Assembly: GCF_029910235.1 (NCBI RefSeq) | Contig: NZ_CP112874.1 | Span: 3,100,001 to 3,164,000, forward strand | Direction: 5' to 3' | DNA from: Pseudanabaena galeata CCNP1313 | GTDB lineage: Bacteria > Cyanobacteriota > Cyanobacteriia > Pseudanabaenales > Pseudanabaenaceae | DNA: 64,000 bases | Part shown: piece by piece, positions 24,829-33,993 of the stretch | Layout: each line of letters starts with the position of its first letter | Position numbering within the stretch: position 1 is the first letter of the stretch | Notes under the pieces: generated by a model | The model's database searches: none | What the model was told of the DNA's origin: nothing | What the model saw: the letters and a program-made list of their open reading frames with translations, nothing else | Position numbers and translations under genes: made by a program

Positions 24829-27174
24829 ATGAAATCTCAAGTTGTCCTAGTGCTAGCTTTATCTTTTGTGGCGGGAGCCTATGCCAGCTTTTTACCAGAT
24901 TGGACAGGTTTTTATACGGTTTTTGGGCTAGGTTTTGCCTTATCTTTGGTGGTTCCTGTCATTTGGCGATTGGGTCCAAAGCGTTGGGTTTATTTACTAG
25001 CAACATTGTTAGCGGTTTTTGCTTGTTTTTATATAAAAATTCGCACTCCCCAACCCCAAACTGACGATATTTCTAAATATGCGCCGTTGTCCAATGCGAT
25101 CGTGCGCGGACAGGTAATCGAAGCACCTAGCTTGACGCGCAGCGAGAGGGCAAAGTTTTTGTTAGAGGTAAAGGAGATTAATACCTCTGGAAAACTCGAC
25201 CTTAAAGAACTTACGCAGAATCCTGCGGCAAATCCCAATAGTCCCGAAGTTAAGCCCGATGAGGCTAATAAATTTGTAGCGGCTTCTGGAAAATTGTATG
25301 TGACAGTGCCATTGATTGAGGTGACAGGGTTACGCTCAGGTCAAGCCGTTGAGCTTTTAGGAAGATTGTATTTGCCCAATAGAGCTGATAATTTTGGAGC
25401 CTTTGATTTCAAATCCTATTTAGCTCGTCAAGGTGTATTTGCGGGGATGAGTGGGCGATCGCTAGTAGAGCAAGGTGATGCGCCAAGCTTTGGCGAATGG
25501 TGGTTTGTGAGTCGGATTGTCCGCTCCCATGTGATGGGGGCTGGTGTGCCAGAGGGTGCATTGCTTAGTTCATTGGTATTGGGTAGCCGAGCCGTAGATT
25601 TGCCAAGCGATCTGAAGGATGCTTTTATTCAAGCAGGATTGGCGGCTGTATTAGCAGCTTCAGGATTTCAGGTGACATTGGTACTAGGTGCAGCGATCGC
25701 CTTAACGCGCAATAAATCACTCAAATTCCAATTTGTGATTGGTAGCCTGTGCTTAGTGGGATATTTACTATTAACTGGTGCAAGTCCGTCGATTTTGCGA
25801 GCCGTGGTGATGGGCTTTGGCAGTTTGATTGGTCTAGTGGTGCAACGCCGCAGCCGTCCTGTGATTGGGCTAATTGTTACGGCTGTATTGTTATTGCTTT
25901 ATCAACCGCTTTGGATTTGGGATTTAGGTTTTCAGTTTAGTTTTCTCGCTACATTCGGACTACTGACTACCTCACGTTCAATTTCCGAGCGTTTAGAATG
26001 GCTACCGCCCGCGATCACTGAATTGCTTTCTGTGCCGATCGCCGCCTATATCTGGACATTGCCTTTACAACTATTAGTATTTGGCAAACTCTCTCCCTAC
26101 AGCTTGATCGCCAATGTCCTGACGACACCATTAGTTTCTATATCCACCTATGGCGGACTTATTAGCGGTGTCTTAGGAATTATCTTTGTGCCAATTGGAG
26201 CCGCGATCGCTTGGTTCCTCTATCCATTACTACATTGGATGATTAATCTAGCTCAATGGCTAAATACTTTACCCAATGCAAGTACTAGTGTTGGGGCGAT
26301 CGCACTCTGGCAAATGTTAGTTGCCTATGCTTTATTCATCGCGATTTGGGTAGTGCCTTGGTTTGGCAGGATGCAGCGTTGGACGATCGCCTTTGTTTTA
26401 GCTTGCGTAGTGCTATTTATTCCCAATGCGGTCGCTCAGGCTAGCGCATTTCAAGTGACATTACCAGCATTTAATGATGTGCCGATTATGTTGATCAAAA
26501 ATCAAAATCAAACTGTGTTAATTAACACTGGTGATCAACAATTTGCTGGCTTTACATTGCAACCATTTTTGCAGAAGTTGGGGGTTAATCGCATTGATTG
26601 GGCGATATCCACCGATACTCAGCCCGATGTTAGCGATGGCTGGAATACTTTGGTATCTGGCTCAGTAGCGATCGCCCAGTTTCGTGATATCAGTCTTGGT
26701 GTTACCCCAAAACCCTATCAAAATCTGCAACAAGCCCTTGCCAATGCGAAAACTCCCCTAGCTTCCCTTAAGGCTGGGGAAACCCTGACGATTAACAATC
26801 AAGTGGAAATTCAACTACTCAACCAATCCCCTGATGTGATTAAAATCAAAACAGGGAAGCTATCTTGGTTACTACTACCAAATGCAGATCCCAAATCTCA
26901 ACAGGCGATCGCTGCAAAAAAAGAGCTACTTCCTAAACTATCAGCAAATATTCTCTGGTGGACAGGGAGTCAAATTGAGCCAGCTATTTTGCAAGCCATC
27001 AATCCTAAAATTGCGATCGCCTCAGCAACGAGTGTTGTGGAAGCGATGGTCAATCAACTCTATGAAGCTAAAATTAGAGTATTTTGGACAGGTCGTGATG
27101 GCGCAATTCAGTGGACTCCTGATAAAGACTTTCATACTCTCCGCGATCAACAGGACACGAGATCGCCAATCTAA
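24829..27174 (+). CDS. comEC: ComEC/Rec2 family DNA-uptake channel
   Basis: 781 residues. Hydrophobic helices lie near 5-75, an OB-like DUF4131 region at about 85-220, and the Competence domain at about 235-500 (LLSSLVLGSRAVDLPSDLKD, VLAASGFQVTLVLGAA, TGASPSILRAVVMG). ComEC forms the inner-membrane channel for transforming DNA. The C-terminal region (about 545-770) aligns with the metallo-beta-lactamase-like part (MLIKNQNQTVLINTGD), but the HxHxDH metal site is replaced (STDTQPDVSDGW), so nuclease activity from this domain is unlikely. It is coupled to the small zinc-ribbon gene upstream. Confidence 0.93.
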   Translation: MKSQVVLVLALSFVAGAYASFLPDWTGFYTVFGLGFALSLVVPVIWRLGPKRWVYLLATLLAVFACFYIKIRTPQPQTDDISKYAPLSNAIVRGQVIEAPSLTRSERAKFLLEVKEINTSGKLDLKELTQNPAANPNSPEVKPDEANKFVAASGKLYVTVPLIEVTGLRSGQAVELLGRLYLPNRADNFGAFDFKSYLARQGVFAGMSGRSLVEQGDAPSFGEWWFVSRIVRSHVMGAGVPEGALLSSLVLGSRAVDLPSDLKDAFIQAGLAAVLAASGFQVTLVLGAAIALTRNKSLKFQFVIGSLCLVGYLLLTGASPSILRAVVMGFGSLIGLVVQRRSRPVIGLIVTAVLLLLYQPLWIWDLGFQFSFLATFGLLTTSRSISERLEWLPPAITELLSVPIAAYIWTLPLQLLVFGKLSPYSLIANVLTTPLVSISTYGGLISGVLGIIFVPIGAAIAWFLYPLLHWMINLAQWLNTLPNASTSVGAIALWQMLVAYALFIAIWVVPWFGRMQRWTIAFVLACVVLFIPNAVAQASAFQVTLPAFNDVPIMLIKNQNQTVLINTGDQQFAGFTLQPFLQKLGVNRIDWAISTDTQPDVSDGWNTLVSGSVAIAQFRDISLGVTPKPYQNLQQALANAKTPLASLKAGETLTINNQVEIQLLNQSPDVIKIKTGKLSWLLLPNADPKSQQAIAAKKELLPKLSANILWWTGSQIEPAILQAINPKIAIASATSVVEAMVNQLYEAKIRVFWTGRDGAIQWTPDKDFHTLRDQQDTRSPI

Positions 27175-27225
27175 ATTGCTGATCTAAATCATTGTGCATC
27201 TAATCAATTTAACTAATCCAAATAT

Positions 27226-29205
27226 ATGAATAAGCGATCGCTAATTTTCCCGATTATTCTGGCTAGCCTTACATTTACAACTTTACCTGCGGTGGCTCAA
27301 TATACGGGACTAGGTAAAGATAGTGTTGATCCTGCAATTCTCAAGCGCTATGCTCCCCCTGCATTACCACCAACAGTGACGCGACCGATTGAGTCGATTT
27401 TGGATGTGCGATCGCCGGGTTTAGGCATGGTGACACCCGATGGCAAACAGATGTTTTTTACTTGGGGAATTACAGGCACGGTGCAGGTATGGCGACTGGA
27501 TGGAGCGCAAAAATTTCCTGTACAAGTAACAGGAGGACAGGATGCCACCACCATTTCAGGGATGACTCCCGATGGTAAATATCTCTTACTATCCCGCGAT
27601 CGCCAAGGCGAGGAAAATCCGGGATTATATTTGCAATCCACTAAGGGGGGCGAGTTAGAGGAAATTCAACATTTAGCAGGGGTAAGGACTTCACTGCAAT
27701 ATATCGGTAATGATTCGCGCACGATTTACTTCAGTGCCAATGATATTAAGCCCGACTCAGTTGTAATCTATCGCTACGATTTGCAAACTAAGAAGAAGGT
27801 GCAAATTTCTGGTGGCGATGGCATTTGGTGGATTGCCGATGTGTTTGTCAATCCAGAAACAGGCGATCGCGAGAAGTTTCTCTTTGCTAAAGCAACGGGC
27901 AGTCTATCCCGCGAATATTACGAATATGATGTCAAGACCCGCCAAACTACACCACTGCTTGGTCAAAATGAGCAGGAAGAGTATGGAGTTAGTTACGGTG
28001 TTAGCAAAGACGAATATCTCGTATTAACTCCCAAATTTGGAGAATTTCGTCGCCTTTATCATTACAAAGACAAAAAATTTACGCCAATTACGCCAGAACT
28101 AAAAGCAGATGTATCTAACTTTGATATTGATGATCAGCGTCAGCGCATTCTTTACTCAATTAACGATGGAGGTTACACACGCCTTAAAGCGATCGCGGCA
28201 AATACCTTTGAGGAAATAAAATTACCTGAATTTGCCAATGCCGATCATATTTATACAGGCTCCACCACTCGCAATGGTCGCTTTACAACTATCGGGGTGG
28301 AAACTGCCCAAGCCCCACGCCTCAGCTATGTTTACGATTGGCAAACTCAGAAACTCACTCAATGGGTATTACCTAGTACGCCCGAAATCGACACCAGCAA
28401 GTTTGCCAAGGCTAAGCTCGACAACTACACAACGCGGGATGGCATATCAATTCCCATGTTTGTCTATAAATCACCGCAATGTGAAAATACTGCTCAAAAG
28501 CCTCTGGAAAAGCCTTGTCCTGTGGTTGTGCATTTTCATGGGGGGCCAGAAGGGCAGAGTACGGCTGGATTTAATCGGTACGCCCAGTTATTTGTGAATG
28601 CAGGGTTTATATTTGTAGACCCAAATGTGCGGGGTAGTGATGGCTATGGCAAAACATGGCTGAACGCTGATAATGGACGCGATCGCCTCAAGGTCATCAC
28701 CGATATCGAAGATGCATCGATTTACATTCGCAAAAATTGGCAAATTAACGGGATCACTCCCAAAATCGGCATCGTTGGCGGTAGCTATGGCGGTTATGCC
28801 GCGTTGATGGGTATGTCTAAGTTTGCAGGCAGTTATGATGCAGGTGTATCGATTGTTGGCATTAGCAATCTGCTCACATTCTTAAACAATACTGCCCCCT
28901 ATCGCCGCATTTTAAGAATTAGTGAATATGGTGACCCTGTCAAAGATCGCGAAGCTCTGATTAAGTTATCCCCTGTGACCTATAGCGATCGCATCAAAGC
29001 CCCATTACTCATCATTCAAGGGGCAAACGATCCCCGCGTCCCTGTTGGTGAAGCCATCCAAATCCAAAAAATCCTCGAACAGAAAAAAATCCCTTCGCAA
29101 CTAGTAATCTTCCCCGATGAAGGTCACGGCTCCAGCAAGCGCAGTAACCAAGTCCTAGAGATTGGCTACACTCTCAACTTTTTCAAAAAGCATCTACAAA
29201 ACTAG
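27226..29205 (+). CDS. S9 family serine peptidase (prolyl oligopeptidase type), secreted
   Basis: 659 residues. A signal peptide covers about 1-24 (ending AVAQY). A beta-propeller region at about 60-390 carries TolB/WD-like blades. The alpha/beta-hydrolase domain at about 400-659 has catalytic S520 in GGSYGGYA, D602 in GANDPRVP and H634 in DEGHG, all present. This class cleaves short peptides, and with its signal peptide it should act in the periplasm. It lies 51 bases after comEC on the same strand and is closed by its own terminator. Confidence 0.93.
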   Translation: MNKRSLIFPIILASLTFTTLPAVAQYTGLGKDSVDPAILKRYAPPALPPTVTRPIESILDVRSPGLGMVTPDGKQMFFTWGITGTVQVWRLDGAQKFPVQVTGGQDATTISGMTPDGKYLLLSRDRQGEENPGLYLQSTKGGELEEIQHLAGVRTSLQYIGNDSRTIYFSANDIKPDSVVIYRYDLQTKKKVQISGGDGIWWIADVFVNPETGDREKFLFAKATGSLSREYYEYDVKTRQTTPLLGQNEQEEYGVSYGVSKDEYLVLTPKFGEFRRLYHYKDKKFTPITPELKADVSNFDIDDQRQRILYSINDGGYTRLKAIAANTFEEIKLPEFANADHIYTGSTTRNGRFTTIGVETAQAPRLSYVYDWQTQKLTQWVLPSTPEIDTSKFAKAKLDNYTTRDGISIPMFVYKSPQCENTAQKPLEKPCPVVVHFHGGPEGQSTAGFNRYAQLFVNAGFIFVDPNVRGSDGYGKTWLNADNGRDRLKVITDIEDASIYIRKNWQINGITPKIGIVGGSYGGYAALMGMSKFAGSYDAGVSIVGISNLLTFLNNTAPYRRILRISEYGDPVKDREALIKLSPVTYSDRIKAPLLIIQGANDPRVPVGEAIQIQKILEQKKIPSQLVIFPDEGHGSSKRSNQVLEIGYTLNFFKKHLQN

Positions 29206-29212
29206 TATCTAA

Positions 29213-29247
29213 CGATTGGAGAACAAACTTTGTTTGTTCTCCAATCG
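29213..29247 (+). terminator. Terminator of the S9 peptidase gene
   Basis: Perfect 15-bp stem CGATTGGAGAACAAA/TTTGTTCTCCAATCG, seven bases after the stop codon. Confidence 0.75.
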
Positions 29248-29441
29248 ATTTACTTACAAAATTTCTCTTTTTTCTCAAATAGAGCAATGCCAAAGTTATA
29301 CCAAATCTTCTCAAGGCTTTTGGCGATCGCTGTAGCAACCTCTGTGATTTTCGCAACTAGGCAACCCTGTCAAAAAGATGTAATAATTTGTAACAGAATT
29401 AACAAGCGATCGCATATATCTCGATCAACTCGATCAAAATT

Positions 29442-29831
29442 ATGGAACCCGAAATAACAAGTACGGAAACTGAAAACATAGAAACAATCAACGCGGAAGT
29501 AGTTGCCCCAGCCATAGAGGAAGAACTACACCGCCACGAATGTGGAGTATGTGGATATATATATGAACCATCCATTGGTGATGCTAAGCGAAATATCCCT
29601 GCTGGCACTGCCTTTGAGAGCATTAGCGCCGATTGGCGTTGCCCAGTCTGCAACACCAAGAAAAAAGCTTTCTCAGATATTGGTGTCGCCGCCAAGCCCT
29701 CAGGCTTTACCGAAAACCTTGGCTATGGATTTGGCGTAAACGTCCTCACCCCAGGACAAAAAAACTTACTCATATTTGGCTCTTTAGCCTTGGCAGTAGC
29801 ATTCTTTATTAGTCTCTATGCCCTAGATTAG
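29442..29831 (+). CDS. rubA: Membrane-anchored rubredoxin RubA
   Basis: 129 residues. An acidic N-terminal arm (1-30) is followed by the rubredoxin fold with Cys ligands C34 and C37 (HECGVCGYIYEP) and C67 and C70 (WRCPVCNTKK), then a linker and one C-terminal membrane helix (about 105-127). Cyanobacterial and chloroplast RubA is needed for photosystem assembly (PSII reaction centre; PSI accumulation also reported). It is followed by ycf48, its usual partner. The expected psbEFLJ genes do not follow. Confidence 0.95.
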   Translation: MEPEITSTETENIETINAEVVAPAIEEELHRHECGVCGYIYEPSIGDAKRNIPAGTAFESISADWRCPVCNTKKKAFSDIGVAAKPSGFTENLGYGFGVNVLTPGQKNLLIFGSLALAVAFFISLYALD

Positions 29832-29889
29832 TTTATTCATCAGCACTTTTATTTAGCATTATAACCTTCATTATTCTCGACCAATTTTT

Positions 29890-30891
29890 ATGAAAAAAAG
29901 CATAAAACGATTCCTTAGCTCCTTTTCGATCTGTGTATTACTTGTTTGCCTAACATTATTTGGCAATATCCCTAGCGCCTTGGCAAGTACTGGTAGCTGG
30001 CACAAAGTTGATCTCCCCGTGGCAATTACGCCTCTCGATCTATGGTTTGACAAATACGACCCAAATCATGGCTGGCTAGTTGGCACTGACGCAACTTTGC
30101 TCGAATCTACCGATGGCGGTAACACATGGGAAGAGCGCAAACTCGATCTTGGCGATAGTATTTATCGCTTCTCGTCAATTAGCTTCTCTGGTAATGAAGG
30201 CTGGATTACAGGACAGCCAGCACTCTTGTTGCATACCACTGATAGCGGCAAATCTTGGTCACGCATTGGGCTTAGCTCAAAGCTCCCTGGTGATCCCTTT
30301 GCGATCGTTGCCCAAGGTAGTAACTCGGCGGAAATGGTCACCGATTTGGGCGCAATCTATAGCACTCAAGATGCTGGACAAAACTGGAGAGCCTTAGTTA
30401 CTCAGGCTGTTGGTAATGCCCGTAACCTCAACCGCAGTGCAGATGGACGTTATGTGGCGATATCAGCAAATGGTAACTTTTATTCCACATGGCAACCCGG
30501 TGATATGACTTGGATTCAACATAACCGTAATAGCTCTCGCCGTGTCCAGAACATGGGCTATACCCCTGACAATCGCCTCTGGATGTTGAACCGTGGCGGA
30601 CAAGTCCAATTTAGTGAAGTTGGTGAATTTGATACATGGGAGAAAAAGCAAACTCCTAAAGAAGGGGGTGGCTTTGGGTTGCTGGATCTTGCCTATCAAG
30701 ATGAAAATAATGTTTGGATCTCTGGTGGTAGTTCACGCTTGATCCATAGTGAAGATGGCGGCAAGACTTGGAAACGCGATGAGTCAACAGCTAATGCAGG
30801 CGCGAACCTCTACAAGATTTACTTTTTCTCAAGCGATCGCGGTTTTGTCATCGGACAGAATGGCACATTACTCGCCTATTCACCAGATTAA
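29890..30891 (+). CDS. ycf48: Photosystem II assembly factor Ycf48
   Basis: 333 residues. A signal peptide ends ALAS at about 33, followed by a seven-bladed propeller with repeated (D/S)GG(N/K)TW motifs (STDGGNTWEERK, TTDSGKSWSRIG, EDGGKTWKRDE) and the family arginine patch (NRNSSRRVQNMGY). Ycf48/HCF136 binds newly made D1 in the lumen during early PSII assembly. The lipobox known from some homologues is not obvious here (C at -LVCL- lacks the G/A/S before it), so the export type may be signal peptidase I. It is co-transcribed with rubA. Confidence 0.95.
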   Translation: MKKSIKRFLSSFSICVLLVCLTLFGNIPSALASTGSWHKVDLPVAITPLDLWFDKYDPNHGWLVGTDATLLESTDGGNTWEERKLDLGDSIYRFSSISFSGNEGWITGQPALLLHTTDSGKSWSRIGLSSKLPGDPFAIVAQGSNSAEMVTDLGAIYSTQDAGQNWRALVTQAVGNARNLNRSADGRYVAISANGNFYSTWQPGDMTWIQHNRNSSRRVQNMGYTPDNRLWMLNRGGQVQFSEVGEFDTWEKKQTPKEGGGFGLLDLAYQDENNVWISGGSSRLIHSEDGGKTWKRDESTANAGANLYKIYFFSSDRGFVIGQNGTLLAYSPD

Positions 30892-30896
30892 ATAAA

Positions 30897-30953
30897 AATC
30901 TCGATAAAAAAGGTTGCAGTACAAAGTACTTCAACCTTTTTTTTATCGAGATT
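30897..30953 (+). terminator. rubA-ycf48 terminator
   Basis: Stem AATCTCGATAAAAAAGGTTG with its complement and an inner AGTAC/GTACT pair around AAA, with a T-rich descending arm. Confidence 0.8.
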
Positions 30954-31009
30954 AAACTAAACAACACTTTTAAAAAATTTCTTACTTTGAGTTTGAGCGC
31001 AAAGCGCTA

Positions 31010-31095
31010 TTAGGAGATAAAACCTAAGAAGGGAGTGGCGGCGCGAAGCGCCGCCACTCCCTTCTTAGGTTTGCAAAACTTACATTGCTATATAT
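31010..31095. repeat. Family A palindromic repeat, copy 9
   Basis: Perfect 25-bp stem (31020-31044 with 31048-31072, loop GAA). The right end GCAAAACTTACATTGCTATA is intact. Confidence 0.85.
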
Positions 31096-31170
31096 GTTCA
31101 ATTTCACCTTTCGATTAAAGAGAACTAGAGCTAGATTTGGAAACGTAGAAATTTCTAACCCTTGAGTTGT

Positions 31171-32598
31171 ATGGCAATTCCTCAACATTTGACCAAGATC
31201 GTTGCCACCATTGGACCCGCAAGCCGATCGCCTCAAGTCTTCCGCAAGATGGTCGAGACAGGTGTCAGAGTGGCAAGGCTGAACTTTTCCCACGGTAGTT
31301 ATGCTGATCATGCCCAAACCATCACCATGATCCGTGAAGTATCAGAAGAATTAGATATTCCGATTACGATTTTACAAGATTTACAAGGACCAAAAATTCG
31401 GGTTGGTAATTTGCCTGCTACAGGAATTGAGCTAATTGAAGGCAAATTTATCACGCTCGTACCAATGGATCAGTTTCAGCAGTTAGAACCTATTTATGCT
31501 GATGCGATCGCCATTGATTATGCCTATATTGCCGAAGAGGCTACCATTGGCACACAGATTCTATTAGCTGATGGCATCTTTGAACTGAGCGTCAGTGGAC
31601 TATCGGGTAATGCTGTCCATTGTGAAGTAGTCAAAGGTGGAATACTCACTAGTCACAAGGGCGTAAACTTTCCTAGTTTAAATTTGCGCTTGCCATCCAT
31701 GACCGATAAGGATCGGCAAGATCTTGCATTTGGTTTAGAGCAAGGCGTGGATTGGATTTCACTTAGCTTTGTCAGACAAGCAGCCGATGTGAAACTACTT
31801 AAAGATCTGATTACTGAATATGGAAAGTCAGTATCAATTATTGCCAAAATCGAAAAGCCTCAGGCGATCGTCAATCTGGAAGAAATTCTTGCCGTTGTCG
31901 ATGGGATTATGGTGGCGCGGGGTGACTTGGGCGTGGAAATGCCACCAGAACAAGTTCCGATGATCCAAAAGCATATTATTCGACGCTGTAACGAAAGTGG
32001 TATTCCTGTAATCACAGCTACGCAAATGCTAGAGAGCATGATTCAGAATCCACGTCCCACTAGAGCCGAGGCGAGCGATGTCGCCAATGCAATTATGGAT
32101 GGTACTGATGCAGTAATGCTCTCAGGCGAGTCGGCAGTGGGCGCATATCCTGTGCAAGCAGTGGAAATGATGACCAGAATCGCGGCGGAAGTCGAGAAAG
32201 ACGCTGTTTTCACTAACTATCCTGCATCCAGAACCGACGAAGTTCATGCCATTAGTGAAGCACTGCATGTGATTTCTGATGTGATTGATTTTCGCTGTAT
32301 TGTTGCCTTCACAGCTACTGGTTATACCGCAATTCTCGCTTCTAAAGAACGTCTCAAAACCCCAATCATTGCCATCACTCCCAATATTAATGTTTATCAT
32401 CGGCTGAACTTAGTTTGGGGGGTAAAGCCTTTACTAGTCGATGAAGAGGTGAGTTCCTTCGAGATGGTTCTGCAACAGGTAGAGTCTTGTTTATTAGAGC
32501 GAAATATTGCGGCAAAAGGCGATCGCATTTTGATTATTGGTGGTATCCCGATGGGCATACAGGGAGGAACCAACTTCCTGAAAATACATATTCTATAA
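31171..32598 (+). CDS. pyk: Pyruvate kinase
   Basis: 475 residues from the ATG at 31171; a TTG three codons earlier is possible. The motifs are complete: KIVATIGPASRSP, RLNFSHGSYADH, TILQDLQGPKIRVG, IIAKIEKPQAI, MVARGDLGVE and the MgADP/PEP signature TRAEASDVANAIMDGTDA with SGESAVGAYP. It converts PEP and ADP to pyruvate and ATP in glycolysis. The C-terminus ends at about 475, so the extra C-terminal domain found in the long (about 590 aa) cyanobacterial isozyme is absent. The promoter region upstream contains family A copy 9. Confidence 0.95.
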   Translation: MAIPQHLTKIVATIGPASRSPQVFRKMVETGVRVARLNFSHGSYADHAQTITMIREVSEELDIPITILQDLQGPKIRVGNLPATGIELIEGKFITLVPMDQFQQLEPIYADAIAIDYAYIAEEATIGTQILLADGIFELSVSGLSGNAVHCEVVKGGILTSHKGVNFPSLNLRLPSMTDKDRQDLAFGLEQGVDWISLSFVRQAADVKLLKDLITEYGKSVSIIAKIEKPQAIVNLEEILAVVDGIMVARGDLGVEMPPEQVPMIQKHIIRRCNESGIPVITATQMLESMIQNPRPTRAEASDVANAIMDGTDAVMLSGESAVGAYPVQAVEMMTRIAAEVEKDAVFTNYPASRTDEVHAISEALHVISDVIDFRCIVAFTATGYTAILASKERLKTPIIAITPNINVYHRLNLVWGVKPLLVDEEVSSFEMVLQQVESCLLERNIAAKGDRILIIGGIPMGIQGGTNFLKIHIL

Positions 32599-32603
32599 GC
32601 CCT

Positions 32604-32632
32604 AAAAAGGGTTCGCTTTGCGAACCCTTTTT
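32604..32632. terminator. Bidirectional terminator pyk/plsC
   Basis: Perfect 13-bp stem AAAAAGGGTTCGC with loop TTT, T-rich on both strands; it lies between two convergent stops. Confidence 0.8.
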
Positions 32633-32634
32633 AT

Positions 32635-33327
32635 TCATCTTCCTAATGCGTGGAGAGCATTTATCGCATCCGCACATTTTTGAGTGTAAGCCTCAAGAGT
32701 CTGGCGATCGCTTGCCTCAGGTGGTGGAATTAGCTCCCCGATCCTGACGGTAACAGGTTGAAATAACTTCGGGAACTTTGCTCCCTTCGGTAAAATTGTT
32801 TCCGTTCCCCAAATACTAATCGGTAAAAATGGAGCTTGAGTCTTTGCCGCAATCATCGCCGCTCCTAATTTTGGTTCTGTCACCCTTCCATCTAATGTGC
32901 GTGTCCCCTGCAAAAAAATACCCGTTGCCCATCCCTTCTCAATGGAAGCGATCGCGGCTCTAATGGCGGCGCGATCGCCTGCCCCCCGTTTCACAGGATA
33001 AGCACCAAACGCTTGAATTGCTTGACTTAGCACAGGTATTTCAAATAATTCTTCTTTTGCCATAAAAGCGACAGGACGACCCATACAACTACCAACGATG
33101 AGAGGATCGAAGTCACTAGCATGATTACTGACGACGATCAGATGACCAGTGAGTGGCACATTTTCAGCACCATAAATTCGCTCTTGATAAAACAAATACA
33201 GCAGTGGTCTAACTACCAACCACTTGAACATTTTATATAACAAGGGATTTCCACCCCTATCTTTGACAATGTTAGTTGCATTGTTTGGATCAGATTTTTT
33301 TAGTTCAGAGCTTTTAGCATTTTCCAT
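32635..33327 (-). CDS. plsC: 1-acyl-sn-glycerol-3-phosphate acyltransferase family protein
   Basis: 230 residues. The acyltransferase motifs are NHASDFDP (HX4D catalytic block, about residue 68), FLQGTRTLDG (substrate-binding block; E of the usual EGTR is Q here), and the later PISIWGTE. A short hydrophobic stretch (about 33-50) allows membrane association. It would acylate lysophosphatidic acid to phosphatidic acid in membrane lipid synthesis. The Q for E replacement occurs in cyanobacterial members as far as I recall. It is convergent with pyk. Confidence 0.88.
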   Translation of the reverse strand: MENAKSSELKKSDPNNATNIVKDRGGNPLLYKMFKWLVVRPLLYLFYQERIYGAENVPLTGHLIVVSNHASDFDPLIVGSCMGRPVAFMAKEELFEIPVLSQAIQAFGAYPVKRGAGDRAAIRAAIASIEKGWATGIFLQGTRTLDGRVTEPKLGAAMIAAKTQAPFLPISIWGTETILPKGAKFPKLFQPVTVRIGELIPPPEASDRQTLEAYTQKCADAINALHALGR

Positions 33328-33407
33328 TTAACAAGTTCCTACAACATTTCTATGACCAACAAATTGAAATCCTAATAGAAGCAATAGCGTGAACTCTTCT
33401 ATTAAAG

Positions 33408-33692
33408 TTAAATTTGCTGCCATTGTTCAGGCGTATAAGTTTTGAGCGATAGTGCATGAATTGTAGTTTGCATCTGATCGGATAAGGCTTCATAGACCAT
33501 GCGATGCTGTTGCATCATCGTTTTGCCAGCAAAACTAGCAGCAACCACGATCGCGTCATAATGACCACTGCCAACTGGGGCATTCATCCGTCCTTGATGG
33601 TGTTTATGCAAATCACTACGATCTTCAATTTCGACAATTGTTGCGCCGATTTTTTCTTGCAAAATAGTTTTGATTGTTGATGTTGCATCCAT
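33408..33692 (-). CDS. bolA: BolA family protein
   Basis: 94 residues, a complete BolA fold: helix, VEIEDRSDLHKHHQGRM with the H and R/S positions of the family, HYDAIVVAASFAGKTMMQQHRMVYEAL, ending IHALSLKTYTPEQW. BolA proteins work with monothiol glutaredoxins in iron-sulfur cluster handling and can act in regulation; the conserved His available for cluster sharing is present. It lies 80 bases downstream of plsC's start on the same strand. Confidence 0.92.
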   Translation of the reverse strand: MDATSTIKTILQEKIGATIVEIEDRSDLHKHHQGRMNAPVGSGHYDAIVVAASFAGKTMMQQHRMVYEALSDQMQTTIHALSLKTYTPEQWQQI

Positions 33693-33773
33693 GTTTTTGC
33701 TATGGCAATGGTTTGGTCTAAATTACTATATCGTTTTGTAAGCCCCCTCTATAGTGCTTTGCACTTACCCCAA

Positions 33774-33826
33774 AACAAGAGTTTTTTGAAAGTGTAGCTT
33801 AGTATCACTTTCAAAAAACTCTTGTT
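33774..33826. repeat. Perfect 21-bp inverted repeat between bolA and the SPFH gene
   Basis: AACAAGAGTTTTTTGAAAGTG with its exact complement, loop TAGCTTAGTAT. It sits between two divergent genes, so it cannot be a normal terminator of either: it may be a relic element or a regulatory hairpin. Confidence 0.55.
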
Positions 33827-33993
33827 TGTTTAGTCAAATATCTATAAGCCGCCAGCAATTGACACTATAAAAATCGATTTTTTGAAATGCAGATATTTCT
33901 ACAAGTTTACTATTCTTGATACACAAGCGATCGCCTCTCGTAGATTGAACGCGCTATTATTAAAGTGATTTCAAGCAACGATGGAAAAACATT

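Noticed and set aside
29287-29457. Short frame with a hydrophobic start before rubA
   Set aside because: It overlaps the rubA start, has no ribosome site and lies where the rubA promoter must be.
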